Assembly (NCBI RefSeq): GCF_037081675.1
Contig: NZ_JAZAQL010000002.1
Location: forward strand, 186,001-250,000
Origin: Halorubellus litoreus
GTDB lineage: Archaea > Halobacteriota > Halobacteria > Halobacteriales > Natrialbaceae
Direction: 5' to 3'
DNA: 64,000 nt
Position 1 is the stretch's first letter, and each line of letters begins with the position of its first letter. Shown piece after piece: positions 9,230 through 18,253 of the stretch. The translations under genes were made by a program, and so were the position numbers. The notes below the pieces were generated by a model. That model was not told the DNA's origin, searched no databases, and saw nothing but the letters and a program-made list of their open reading frames with translations.

Positions 9230-9592
9230 TCACACCTGCTCAGGCTCAGAGAGTTCGTAAACTTGAATCCAGCCGTCACTCTTGACTTTCACGAGGAATT
9301 CGGTGTACTGGAACTCGACCGTGCCGACGCCCTGTCGAGACTTCTCGCCCACGTTCGGCCCGAAGAACGCGTCTTCAATCGCTGGTACGTCCACGGTTTC
9401 GTACAGCGGCGGCGATTTTACCTCACTTGGGGAGACGCCTTTGGCCTCTGCGATGGCGTAGACGATTGCAGTCGTGAGTCCCCCCCGTCCATCGGGTTCG
9501 TAGTGACGCTGTCCCACCTGCGACCAGTGCGTATCGGCACCACTGGTTGGGTCGTCGTTGCTTTTGATTCCGCCGTTAGTCTTCTCGCTCAT
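9230..9592 (-). CDS. HalOD1 output-domain protein
   Basis: A 120-aa protein made of one HalOD1 domain, recognised by HYEPDGRGGLTTAIVYAIAE, a VSPSEVKSPPLYETVD segment, and the C-terminal VEFQYTEFLVKVKSDGWIQVYE-like strand region. HalOD1 is a haloarchaeal domain usually found as the output part of response-regulator proteins, and its biochemical action is unknown. I chose the ATG at 9592 (MSEKTNGG), which overlaps the last codons of the upstream DUF7344 gene, as is common for this gene pair. The two are thus likely one transcription unit for signal response. Confidence 0.75.
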   Translation of the reverse strand: MSEKTNGGIKSNDDPTSGADTHWSQVGQRHYEPDGRGGLTTAIVYAIAEAKGVSPSEVKSPPLYETVDVPAIEDAFFGPNVGEKSRQGVGTVEFQYTEFLVKVKSDGWIQVYELSEPEQV

Positions 9593-10025
9593 CCATCTCA
9601 CTCCGTGCGTGCGCTTCCTGATTCGAGTCGAGGCTGGCACCAATCCCTTCGAGGGCGGTCAAAACCTGTTCGGCGTGTTCGGCGGTCGTAATCGTCTCGG
9701 TCGCCTCGTCGAACGTAATAACATCTTCGTCAACGAGCTTCGGGACGTGAGCGTGGTAGAGCGAGACGTACACCTCTTCGCGCTGGTCTGCCGTTACTGC
9801 GTGTTCGGGAATATCGTTCTCCCACGCGGCGATTTTCGTCGCCAAGTCGGTCAGCGACCACTCGGTGGCTTCGAGAAGGGTGTAGCACAGGTAGCGCCGT
9901 CGGGAGTGTCCTAACGCCTCGTATACCGGTTCGATTTCTAGAAAATCGGGGGATAGCAGTTGTTTGTCGGGTGGTGCGGACACTTCGGATGTGGCTTCCT
10001 CATCGGTATCTGGTTCGCCAGCCAT
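9576..10025 (-). CDS. DUF7344 winged-helix protein
   Basis: A 149-aa protein whose middle part (EPVYEALGHSRRRYLCYTLL, then EWSLTDLATKIAAWEN, and YHAHVPKLVDEDVITFDEAT) matches the haloarchaeal DUF7344 winged helix-turn-helix, a likely DNA-binding regulator. Start taken at ATG 10025 (MAGEPDTDEE) rather than the upstream ATG at 10073, because the first 16 residues of the longer form look non-coding. It overlaps the HalOD1 gene by 17 bp, a frequent haloarchaeal pairing, suggesting a small regulatory module. It lies between an IS transposase and an IS-like inverted end. Confidence 0.75.
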   Translation of the reverse strand: MAGEPDTDEEATSEVSAPPDKQLLSPDFLEIEPVYEALGHSRRRYLCYTLLEATEWSLTDLATKIAAWENDIPEHAVTADQREEVYVSLYHAHVPKLVDEDVITFDEATETITTAEHAEQVLTALEGIGASLDSNQEAHARSEMDERED

Positions 10026-10255
10026 ATCTGTAGAATGAACGCGGGGTGCATTAACGGTTCCCCGGGCCGACATAGTCCGGGCTATTTCCCGATTACGAGC
10101 GATTTATGTGCAGATACGAGACGTCTACGAACCTGATCAGAACGTCGGCTTCAGGGCGTTGACTAAGAGCAACAATATCGAGCAGGACTCCATCAATGAT
10201 TGGGGCTATTCACGTCCTGCAATACGGCAAACCGATGCAACATATAGGCGTTTGA

Positions 10256-10271
10256 GGGTTTCAACAGAGCC
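10256..10271 (-). mobile_element. Solitary IS terminus
   Basis: GGGTTTCAACAGAGCC is the inverted match (12 shared bases, GGCTCTGTTGAA) of the left end at 8190. It could be the far end of a larger element that carries the DUF7344/HalOD1 pair, or a scar of an unrelated IS. Confidence 0.45.
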
Positions 10272-10296
10272 AAGATTTCCTACTTCATCAGCATAG

Positions 10297-10811
10297 TTAT
10301 TCTTCTAGTCTTTCTCTGAACCGGTCCTTTCGGTTCTTGAGATTCTCAATTTCGATCTCCGCATCCAGGGTGGCATTTTCGATACAGGCCTCCAGTAAAG
10401 CATCGTAATCGTCAATATCGATTCTCGACCTCCAGGCGTATCGCTGATCAGTAAACGGTGCGTCCCCATTTGCGGGGACCGCGTCTGGCCACCAGTATTC
10501 TGCATAACTGTGGACGTACTCCTCATTTTAACAAGGTCATCGTACTTCGGATTAGCCTGGTACGTCCGGTTCACGGAAACATCCTTTCCGTGGGGATTGT
10601 GGAGTTTGACCCAAATGTCGGCGCGGAAATCGAACTCCTCACCCTCACTATATTCCGCATTTATGACTTCTGCTCTATACTCCGCCTCATTGGTATTTGT
10701 TTCAGTCCTTGTCTTGGACGCTATCGTTTTGCTTAGATTTCCGCCATCGGGTGTCGGCACGGAGCTCAAATCTGTGTTCTTTCGGCAGGGGCTATCCCTG
10801 AATGACCGCAT
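10297..10811 (-). pseudogene. Frameshifted hypothetical gene
   Basis: The first part reads well in one frame to DLVKM (about 10510) with an acidic, beta-rich segment (SEGEEFDFRADIWVKLHNPH). Thereafter the sensible frame is the next one (EYVHSYAEYWWPDAVPANGD, then RYAWRSRIDIDDYDALLEAC) to a TAA at 10297. The switch falls in an AAAA run. A single extra A would restore one protein of about 170 aa. It is either a true frameshift mutation, a sequencing error, or slippage. No family was recognised. It lies 13 bp downstream of the next gene on the same strand. Confidence 0.55.
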
Positions 10812-10824
10812 AGTCGCGTTCGGC

Positions 10825-11553
10825 TTACCGGACTGTCACGGACACGAGCGGAGAGGAGGGAACGACACCGTAGTTACTGAGGATGTCGCGGACGATCTCC
10901 ATGACCTCGCCCTCTTGCTCGTACTCCGGATGACTAACAACCCCGTCTATGGCGCGGAACGACTCGTAAAACGGGTCGAACTCTGACGCGGGGATTCCGT
11001 TCACATCTCCCACGGAGTCGGCCGCACACATCTCAGCGAATTCCTCAGCCTCCGCGACTGCGTCGCGCGGATTATCGCGGAGGTATTCGAGGACATCACG
11101 GATCCCGTCGGGAAATTCATCGGAGTAGTTGTTGACGTGAGTGAGCGCGTCGCTGAGGGCGTCCTGATTAACCTCCGCACGAGCAGTCCACGTTGTACTC
11201 CCGACTTTTTTGACGAAGTGGAACGCATCGGTGATACAAGCGTTCTGACAGAGTTGAACGAGAACGGAATCGCCGGTCTCCGGGATTTCGTAGATGCCTT
11301 TGTCGGGTCCGTGCTCGACTTCCAATTTATATAGTCGCGTCCAGTTGTCCGGGATACTCCAGAGATGTTCACCGGACTCAACCGTAGTTCGGGTTGCGGG
11401 GACGCGACGCGTCCATGTGTCGCCCCGGTCACCGCCGTGGGATTTTACAACGTGTTCGTTTGTATCTTCGTCCCGCGTTACGGTGAGCGTTCCGTCAGCG
11501 CGGTAGTGTCGGACTGTACTATCGTCATCGGTTGGTGGAATCTTTCGTGTCAT
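10825..11553 (-). CDS. Hypothetical protein
   Basis: A 242-aa acidic, soluble protein, not recognised. The N-terminal half is beta-rich (DGTLTVTRDEDTNEHVVKSH, RRVPATRTTVESGEHLWSI) and the C-terminal half helical (DALSDALTHVNNYSDEFPDG onward). No signal peptide, membrane helix or catalytic motif stands out. It starts at ATG 11553 and is followed 13 bp later by the frameshifted gene, probably as an operon. Typical haloarchaeal codon use argues that it is real. Confidence 0.6.
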   Translation of the reverse strand: MTRKIPPTDDDSTVRHYRADGTLTVTRDEDTNEHVVKSHGGDRGDTWTRRVPATRTTVESGEHLWSIPDNWTRLYKLEVEHGPDKGIYEIPETGDSVLVQLCQNACITDAFHFVKKVGSTTWTARAEVNQDALSDALTHVNNYSDEFPDGIRDVLEYLRDNPRDAVAEAEEFAEMCAADSVGDVNGIPASEFDPFYESFRAIDGVVSHPEYEQEGEVMEIVRDILSNYGVVPSSPLVSVTVR

Positions 11554-12140
11554 GGTTTTCGCGTGCTAACCGCTATTTGGACTGCTTGTACGCGACGTCC
11601 GATGACGCGCTGGCTCCGCGTCAGCAGTGGACTATGATACCGGGGATTCTGGTATCGGGTTGTCTTGCCAGAGAGGTCTATGCATCGTGGGATTTGTAGA
11701 TGCGGGGAGTTCTCGGGCGTCGCTTAACTATATGAAATAATCTCGTTGTTATAAACCCTCGTCCTGTGACGACCTGCAGACCTCTGCAACAGGGCATTAT
11801 CGTGGTTCACCACCTGAAGCCAAGGTTTTAAACGGTACCCTTGGAGTCTGCGGGTTTTGGAGTTCTATCCAGTGTTATGTGATGCAATAGGAACGGGGCC
11901 AGAATTCCAGGGAGTCTCACGCGGCATGCAAAGGCATTGCTCGAAAGTCACCGCGGCATCAATCGACTCCTTTTGCTTTCAGTCCAAGAGCAGCCACTTC
12001 CTGAATGTCTCATAGAACGGTTCGCATGTTGTATTGGAGCAGCCAGTGAGTCGGTAGATTCAGGGTATGTATTCATCACCATCTTCTAACCCATCCTCGG
12101 CTGATGGTTACACAAAACTGAGCTTCGGAGATTTCACAGG
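11554..12140. other. Intergenic stretch, nothing recognised
   Basis: About 590 bp with stops in all frames. It has scattered AT-rich patches (ATATGAAATAATCTCG near 11730) that could hold promoters, but there is no nearby plus-strand gene they could serve. Confidence 0.35.
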
Positions 12141-13736
12141 CTAGAACGGTAGCTGTCCAGCCAACTCTAAAGCGCGTTCATAGGCCTGTGTTGTCAGACC
12201 TTCCACGTACTCGTATCCACCGAAACCGCCGAACAACGCCAGAAACACCAAAATCACCGTCAGCCATTTCACCGTGTTGTTGATCTGGATGTTCGTCGCA
12301 GAGGACTGGTACGACAACAGCCGGTTCAAGCTGGTCGCGGTCACCGAGTACCGGTCGAACAGGCCCTCATAGTTCTCCTCGACCAGCTCCATCTCGTCGA
12401 TGATATCGTGCAGTATGGTCTCAAAGACGCCTTGAGTTTCTTCCGTATCATCAATCCGCCGTATATCCGAGACCGGGAACTCGCCGTGGTCGCGCTGCTC
12501 GAACCAATCGGTCAGGTATTCGAAATAGTTCTCCGCGATTTGCTGGTGGAAAAGGACCCGTGAATACGTTTCGGTGAAATCCAGGTCGGCATCGATCACG
12601 TGTTCCATGTCGTCCTGGATGTCATCGATACCGCCGCCGGCATCGATCCGCGACAGGGAGAGATCCCGGACTGACTCGTTCAAATCCCAAAACTGCAGCC
12701 GCTTGTCCTTGAACCAGTTGAAGAGGTAGATCAACGGGAGGAACCGAACGAAAAAGTCTGAACTCAGGGAAAGCGCCGAAGGTGGGGTCCGCGTGTTCTC
12801 ATCCAGCACCAACTGGTCGGAGATCTCGATCATGGTATAGGAGCTATGGTACGTCATGTTATCCGGCGACATCTCGCTCCCCGGTCCGACGACACAGACC
12901 ACGTTCGCAGCCTGCGGAATCACCGATTTCGCAGATAACGGGTCGATGTCCAGCAACTCAAAAAACCCGCGTCGGCCGAAGTGCGAGGCGTACGATCGGT
13001 AGAGACGCTGATAATCCGTTACGTCGCGGGAACCGGTCAGGGCCTCGTTGACGCTCAACCCCAATTTGACCGTTGAAACCGTTATCGGCGTGTTCCGCCC
13101 GACGAGCCGTACCGGATTATCGTGGCTGGAGACCAGGCCAAGGGTGAATCCGTCGAAGATATCGTCCCACGCCTCGCGGATCGCGTCACGAGCTGGTGCA
13201 AGGCCCGCCTCCTGGTCCGTCGTCCAGATGGCGTCAAAGTAGTCCGTAGTCAGCTTGCCGGAGAGGATGACCAGGTAGCCGAGCGGGACGGAGTTGAACT
13301 GGAGTACCGTCAGGTTGAGGGCGTCGAACTCATCGCGTTCCGTTTCTAATTCACCCCATTCCTGAGACGTGAGTGGAAGTGTGTCAATTCCTCCCGTCGT
13401 CATCTCGTCCGGCGTCTCGTCTACCTCGTATAAGTCCATCAGGTAGGCGTCTAACTGGTCCTTGTCCTGGACGCCGACGAAGTCGATAGATAGCATCACT
13501 GCTGGTCCTTCGAAAAGCATCTTTACTTCGCCCGCGTCAGTAAGAGAGTAGACCGGTGGATTCTCGTTGTCGGGTTGGATGCGGCCTCGATCGATTAGAG
13601 TCTTGAACGCAGACTCGATGATATCACGGTCGTCGCCACGATTCTCGTCGATCGCATCTATGATATCCGCCTTCTTCTGCGGTTCCCGATCTAGCCGACC
13701 GAGGATATACGCCTGGATACGCTCAATATCGTCCAT
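12141..13736 (-). CDS. Winged-helix protein with C-terminal membrane anchor
   Basis: A 531-aa protein. Residues 1-75 (DDIERIQAYILGRLDREPQK, then IDRGRIQPDNENPPVYSLTD) look like a winged-helix domain. A long soluble middle is not recognised. The helical part at about 370-490, followed by one hydrophobic segment (TVKWLTVILVFLALFGGFGG, about 488-507), resembles the end of CorA-like or other stalk-and-anchor proteins. I chose ATG 13736, since the upstream GTG extension reads like non-coding sequence. A role as a membrane-linked sensor is only a guess. The DUF2971 gene is upstream on the same strand, 190 bp away. Confidence 0.6.
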   Translation of the reverse strand: MDDIERIQAYILGRLDREPQKKADIIDAIDENRGDDRDIIESAFKTLIDRGRIQPDNENPPVYSLTDAGEVKMLFEGPAVMLSIDFVGVQDKDQLDAYLMDLYEVDETPDEMTTGGIDTLPLTSQEWGELETERDEFDALNLTVLQFNSVPLGYLVILSGKLTTDYFDAIWTTDQEAGLAPARDAIREAWDDIFDGFTLGLVSSHDNPVRLVGRNTPITVSTVKLGLSVNEALTGSRDVTDYQRLYRSYASHFGRRGFFELLDIDPLSAKSVIPQAANVVCVVGPGSEMSPDNMTYHSSYTMIEISDQLVLDENTRTPPSALSLSSDFFVRFLPLIYLFNWFKDKRLQFWDLNESVRDLSLSRIDAGGGIDDIQDDMEHVIDADLDFTETYSRVLFHQQIAENYFEYLTDWFEQRDHGEFPVSDIRRIDDTEETQGVFETILHDIIDEMELVEENYEGLFDRYSVTATSLNRLLSYQSSATNIQINNTVKWLTVILVFLALFGGFGGYEYVEGLTTQAYERALELAGQLPF

Positions 13737-13929
13737 AACAACCAGTATCCCGTTCTTGTGACAACCGGTCGTGCCAAGGATATGAAGGTGTGGCAATCAT
13801 CTCTTAACTACGCTGCCAGGACTCCAGAACACGGTGGTTACTTTCACATAAATAGGAACCGAACCAATTGAGAACACTTAAAATACATAACGGATTTTAA
13901 ACACTTGGTTAGTGTGGAAATAAATAAAA

Positions 13930-15342
13930 TTATAGAATATCAACTTTTACCTTTTTGAACTTGCCTCCGTCGAAAACCATCTGGTAAAACTCGACAGGCG
14001 AGGAATCGTCTCCCCGGCTGTTTTCCGAGAGGATTCGCATTACTTCAAAACGATCCTCAAGCTCGGTACGTAGGCCGAATACAACTCCTTCGAGCTGAGA
14101 TATGTCATATGTGACCTTTCGATGGGAGCCCTCTGTACCCGACAAATCGGGTAGCACCATGCGAACTTCTTGTTCGTATTCCCATTGGCTAAGCTTTCTA
14201 GTTGACATACTGTTGAAATGGTCCCAAAGGTTGTCTTGCCAGGCATCCTGGTCATCCACGATTTTGCCCAACTTCTGACTAGTCCTTCCATCGGGCGTGG
14301 AATGCCACGCTGACACAAGCTTCGGGAGCGGGAGGGTACCTAAAAACTGGAAGAAGTCCACTTCTGGTGGTGAAGATCCATAGTCAACTGGATTCAATGG
14401 TGCTTGAATCTCCCCACATTTAGGCCCCGAATTATTCCAACCAGTCCTTCCATTGACAGTCAACTTGCCCCATGATTGCTCAGTTTCTCGGTCTGCATCA
14501 AACATTAAGGCGGCTCCTCTATGTTCATCTGCATACGTAGCCCACATCGGAGGACTTGCACATTCTTTTGCGAAACACAATGTATGCCAATTCGTGTGAA
14601 TTAGCGAGTTGGCTATTTCTCTAATATACCGGTCGGGGAACGACTGATGCAAGAGGTGATGTTTCTTATGGTGTAATTCAAGCTGCTCCACCCCCGTCTG
14701 CACCGCCTGCTGTAGGTACATGTGCGATTTGAGGGGGCCCAATGACGATGCTACTGATTCTAGCAGCTCTTCATCCTCATCAGCCATAGCGTCAGAAAGA
14801 GCTTCAATCAGATTCTCCACGGTCTCAGAGTCTGTTGAACTCGTAACCTTTGGCCCCTCCTCCGAGATTACCCCTGAGGTTCTCATTCTCTCTAATACTG
14901 ACTCAAGTGCCGAGGGGTGGATTGCCGACAAGATTTGTTGGAGATTGTTCCTCTTCAGCGGCTTCGGCAGTGAAGCTAGACTTGAGGAAATTCTTCGGAA
15001 TCCCTTCTCCTCAAAGAAGGACTGACAGACGGAATCGAATTGTTGGCGAAACTCATCGGTGGGAAGGTCCTCACGGGTGAGTTTGGGGTCTATGGCATAT
15101 TCCTCAAAATCTTCGCTGCTATCAAATATCAAACAATTTGTAGCTGCCCAATGAAGATTTAAGAGATAATGCCGAAGGAGATTCTCCCACAGGACCTCAC
15201 CTCCTTCCCAAAACACGTCTTGATACCCCTCAAGCGGATCGTTAAAGTATCGCGGTGAAGAGAGAACAAGTTCCTGCTGCTCAAGCTCATTGTATTCGTG
15301 AATCAAATTGTGCATTGAGCGAAATCGATAGACAACGGTCAT
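13930..15342 (-). CDS. DUF2971 domain protein
   Basis: A 470-aa protein. The DUF2971 signature is seen in pieces: N-terminal VYRFRSMHNLI and LVLSSPRYFNDPLEGYQD, central NWHTLCFAKECASPPMWATY with DEHRGAALMFD, and C-terminal LSQWEYEQEVRMVLP. A helical insert of about 200 residues (roughly 110-290) separates the first two parts and makes the protein longer than usual for the family. The biochemical role of DUF2971 is not established to my knowledge. It often turns up in mobile or defence neighbourhoods. The gene is visibly AT-richer than its neighbours, suggesting separate acquisition. ATG 15342 was chosen over an upstream in-frame start. Confidence 0.75.
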   Translation of the reverse strand: MTVVYRFRSMHNLIHEYNELEQQELVLSSPRYFNDPLEGYQDVFWEGGEVLWENLLRHYLLNLHWAATNCLIFDSSEDFEEYAIDPKLTREDLPTDEFRQQFDSVCQSFFEEKGFRRISSSLASLPKPLKRNNLQQILSAIHPSALESVLERMRTSGVISEEGPKVTSSTDSETVENLIEALSDAMADEDEELLESVASSLGPLKSHMYLQQAVQTGVEQLELHHKKHHLLHQSFPDRYIREIANSLIHTNWHTLCFAKECASPPMWATYADEHRGAALMFDADRETEQSWGKLTVNGRTGWNNSGPKCGEIQAPLNPVDYGSSPPEVDFFQFLGTLPLPKLVSAWHSTPDGRTSQKLGKIVDDQDAWQDNLWDHFNSMSTRKLSQWEYEQEVRMVLPDLSGTEGSHRKVTYDISQLEGVVFGLRTELEDRFEVMRILSENSRGDDSSPVEFYQMVFDGGKFKKVKVDIL

Positions 15343-15603
15343 ACGAACCCATCCTCGCACCGCGCCTAACACTTTATGATAAGGCGGCCAGCAATGGCGA
15401 GCAGTTCATCGCACGAATTGGGCTTCAATGCGTGCAGAGAGTATGAAAAGGAGCCCCAACGCAATTGGTCGGCAATAGATTGCTGAGAGATGGGAGTGCC
15501 CGCTTGTGAAGAGGCCATTCTCATCATTGGCCTTCTCAGGGCGAAGAGGAATCCCAACATGGGGAGGTACTGTACTCCTTGCCCATATGGGCATAAATTC
15601 TGT

Positions 15604-15614
15604 CTTTTAAATAT
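15604..15614 (+). promoter_or_regulatory. TATA-like promoter of the serine recombinase
   Basis: CTTTTAAATAT is centred about 27 bp before the ATG at 15636, the geometry of a leaderless haloarchaeal gene. No ribosome binding site is visible between them. Confidence 0.5.
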
Positions 15615-15635
15615 CTAGTCACCGTGGGCGAATGT

Positions 15636-16298
15636 ATGCCTGTAGCTGCCTACGTTCGGGTTTCGACTGCGGACCAAAACCTTGACCGACAGCTCGAAGC
15701 GACTCACGAATACGCTGTCGAAGAACTCAGCGCAGAACCTTCCTCCATCAAAGTGTATCGAGACAAGTCCACTGGAACTGATGTTGAACGGTCAGGATAT
15801 CAACGTCTCCTTGAGGACGCAGATGCCGGCCGAGTAGACGCTGTCGTCGTCCATGAAGTCTCTCGTGTGGCGAGAAGTATTTCCGACCTGGAACGCACTG
15901 TTGAACGACTCCGAAACGCCGGCGTTGCGGTACATATCGTGTCGAACCGGATGGTTCTACGTCCCCAAGCCGAAGACGAAGACCCGTATCAGAAGGCACT
16001 CATCCAGATGCTCGGTGTGTTTGCGGAACTCGATGCGAAGATTAAACGCCAAAACATACGCCAAGGAATCGCCGCCCGACAAGAGAGCGAAGACTATCAT
16101 CACGGTCCGGCACCGCTCGGATTTGAGAAAGACAACGGTGAGCTTATCGAGGCGGGTACCTACCATCGCGTCTGCGAGACACTGGAGCAAGTAGCCAGGG
16201 ACGAGATGAGTCAACGACAGGCAGCCAGTGAACTCGACTGTGGTCGTAAGACAATCAGAAGAGCGGTTAATGAGAGGGCCGATTTGTACGGCCTCTAA
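15636..16298 (+). CDS. Serine recombinase (resolvase family)
   Basis: A 220-aa site-specific recombinase. The resolvase N-terminal domain is complete: catalytic Ser in AAYVRVSTADQNLDRQLE (about residue 10), DKSTGTDVERSGYQRLLEDA, AVVVHEVSRVARSISDLER with the conserved Arg residues, and AELDAKIKRQNIRQGIAARQ at the end of the catalytic region. The C terminus (SQRQAASELDCGRKTIRRAV) is a short helix-turn-helix DNA-binding domain, as in Hin/TniR-type invertases and resolvases. I chose ATG 15636 over the GTG at 15624 because a TATA box sits at leaderless distance. Possible jobs are resolving element dimers or cointegrates, or inverting a DNA segment. Confidence 0.9.
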   Translation: MPVAAYVRVSTADQNLDRQLEATHEYAVEELSAEPSSIKVYRDKSTGTDVERSGYQRLLEDADAGRVDAVVVHEVSRVARSISDLERTVERLRNAGVAVHIVSNRMVLRPQAEDEDPYQKALIQMLGVFAELDAKIKRQNIRQGIAARQESEDYHHGPAPLGFEKDNGELIEAGTYHRVCETLEQVARDEMSQRQAASELDCGRKTIRRAVNERADLYGL

Positions 16299-16566
16299 CT
16301 TTGAAACAGGACCAGCGCATTCGCTCCTGCGATATGATCGTGCTGGCAGTCAGTCGTTCAGTTTCTCAGTCGCAACATTATCGGCCCTTCCTCGTTGTAT
16401 GTACAGCGTTGTGTCGATGAAACCACGCCTCTGCCGTGGGTTCAATCGTGTGCTCTGTCTTCTCCTTTGGAATTCTATACGCACTCATTTCTCTCAGCTA
16501 TCGATCCTGGATGACTTCCTCACAGTCCTCTACGTGAGGTGCACCACAGGCTATGAGTTAGTCTCT

Positions 16567-16779
16567 TCAGAAGCCCTTCAGACCCTGCTTGACGAGCATG
16601 TTGATTGCCGCGTTCCGTGACATACCCATCTCGTCGGCTAACGCATCAACATCCCCTACGAGGTCTTCGGGCATCCGCTGCGTCAGTTGGACTCGGTCAG
16701 TTCCGGATTCGTCAGAGTCGTCTTGATCTGCCTGGTCGTTGGTCGAATTCGCTTCGTCAGTGATTTTGCGTCTTCCCAT
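16567..16779 (-). CDS. Ribbon-helix-helix DNA-binding protein
   Basis: A 70-aa protein with a disordered acidic N-terminal arm and a ribbon-helix-helix (CopG/MetJ-type) fold at residues about 28-70: the strand DRVQLTQRMP, helix EDLVGDVDALADEMG, then SRNAAINMLVKQGL. Such proteins bind operators as dimers. It lies 32 bp downstream of the AAA ATPase gene on the same strand, recalling ATPase plus RHH plasmid maintenance pairs. It may repress the pair and help retain the element. Confidence 0.8.
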   Translation of the reverse strand: MGRRKITDEANSTNDQADQDDSDESGTDRVQLTQRMPEDLVGDVDALADEMGMSRNAAINMLVKQGLKGF

Positions 16780-16811
16780 CGTTATGATTTCAGTTTGATA
16801 TCACAGAACAT

Positions 16812-17705
16812 TCATTCTGACGTCTCTTCGACTTCGGGCTCGGTATACTCGATCGCCTCTGTAAGGTCGACTGATATCTCAGAGCCGGCATCATGTGCGT
16901 GCTGGTACGCGGCGAGGTCGACTAGCTCCGCGCACGCGGCAGTAATGACAGCTGGTACGCCCTGCGCGCGTTCGTGAATGGTATCCAGTGCATCTGTGCT
17001 GAACGGTCCGATGCCAATATCGTCGAGAACATCCTCATTGGTGGGGTCCCGACCTGCCGCTGCTGCAAGGCGACGTTGGACCAGTTCAGTAGTCTGCTCA
17101 CGCTCAAAGGGTTCGAGTTCGAGCTTGTAGCTGACGCGTCTCTGGAAAGCGCGCCCATCGCTTCCGAGGTCGCCAATCGCGTTCCACTGGCTGCTCATCC
17201 CGGTGAGGATGACTCGGAAACGGTCAAGATCATTCAAGAATTGAATCGTGTGGAGCGTGTCTGGATCATTGAGCCCAAATTCGTCGATTCCGAGCAAGTG
17301 TGGGTCGCCTCTATAGCTCTTGACGTGGTCTCGAATCTTCTGTTCGGTTAGCTTCGTCGACGACGACTTCCCGACGCCGATTTGGTCGGCTACAATAGAC
17401 GTCAATTCGTACGGCGTGACGTTGTGCTCACCGATGTACGTGGTCGTGAATTCGTCACTGTACTCCTCAAGTAGCATCTTCAACAGCGTCGTTTTTCCGA
17501 CGCCGCTGAAACGCGAATGGATGAGGATTGGACCTGTGTATGACCGTATATGCGACGCAATATCGGCAATCTCATCGTCGCCCGGTAGCACGTACTCACC
17601 GATAGACGCGCCATGCGCGAACGGATTTCTTTCCCATCTATGATGCTGCAAGTACTTCTGAAGTTCTTGATCGGTTCCATCTGTAATCTCACGTATTCGT
17701 CCCAT
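16812..17705 (-). CDS. AAA ATPase, ORC/TniB-like
   Basis: A 297-aa P-loop ATPase. Walker A is SGVGKTTLLK (about residues 67-76), Walker B is LLGIDEFGL (about 136-144), and a sensor 1-like VILTGMSSQWN follows. The end (GVPAVITAACAELVDLAAYQ) is the AAA lid helix bundle. The overall design resembles ExeA/TniB/ORC-type ATPases, but a C-terminal winged helix, as in Orc1/Cdc6, is missing. It may drive transposition-target selection, partition or replication of the element, with the downstream RHH protein as partner. No transposase of the TniA type is adjacent, which argues against an intact Tn7/Tn5053-like unit. Confidence 0.75.
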   Translation of the reverse strand: MGRIREITDGTDQELQKYLQHHRWERNPFAHGASIGEYVLPGDDEIADIASHIRSYTGPILIHSRFSGVGKTTLLKMLLEEYSDEFTTTYIGEHNVTPYELTSIVADQIGVGKSSSTKLTEQKIRDHVKSYRGDPHLLGIDEFGLNDPDTLHTIQFLNDLDRFRVILTGMSSQWNAIGDLGSDGRAFQRRVSYKLELEPFEREQTTELVQRRLAAAAGRDPTNEDVLDDIGIGPFSTDALDTIHERAQGVPAVITAACAELVDLAAYQHAHDAGSEISVDLTEAIEYTEPEVEETSE

Positions 17706-17940
17706 CTGTAATCACTTCACTATCATTCTGATATCAATCTGGCATCTAAGTGTTTTCTCTCTAAGGCAATAAAAGTGTGGAGGATGCCAGAAATCCGAAC
17801 GTGAGTATTCGCCTGATTGACTGGCTATTGACCAGCAGCCACCAAGCGATTTGAATTTCCGGCTACTGTCTACAGGAGGAGTAGGCCGAGTGCCCCGGGG
17901 CATGATCCCGAGGAAGTTCACGACCATCTGTTACTGACCC

Positions 17941-18204
17941 CTATAAAGGAACAGTGGAAATAGCGTCGTCGTCGCCAGTCAGAAGCGTCGCCTTCACATG
18001 CTCAGCACTCGCCATCTTGAACGAACTATCGAGTGCCGAATTGCACTGGAGAACGTCGCCGAAAGCGTCCAACCAGTTGTTGATGATGCGTACGGTCTTG
18101 TAGGTGTAGGCGTTGAACCAACCGAGGTCTTTCTCGGCACTCCGTGCGGAACTGCCAGAATGTCGGAGGAAGCGGTGGCCGATATAGCGATGCGGTCTCG
18201 GCAC
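17941..18204 (-). pseudogene. C-terminal gene remnant
   Basis: The frame DLGWFNAYTYKTVRIINNWL, then LQCNSALDSSFKMASAEHVK, and TLLTGDDDAISTVPL reads like the end of a genuine haloarchaeal protein, but there is no good start and the upstream frame degenerates. The family is not recognised. Confidence 0.35.
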
Positions 18205-18253
18205 GAACCAAGAAACTGAAGAAAGCTGTTAATATCATCAACATTGTAAGTCC

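Noticed and set aside
15490..15618. Short plus-strand frame with CTPCPYGHKFC, like a zinc site
   Set aside because: Only 42 codons, overlaps the promoter of the serine recombinase, and has no supporting context.
16812..17705. Orc1/Cdc6 replication initiator
   Set aside because: AAA and lid parts fit loosely, but the C-terminal winged helix of Orc1/Cdc6 is missing and the length is too short.
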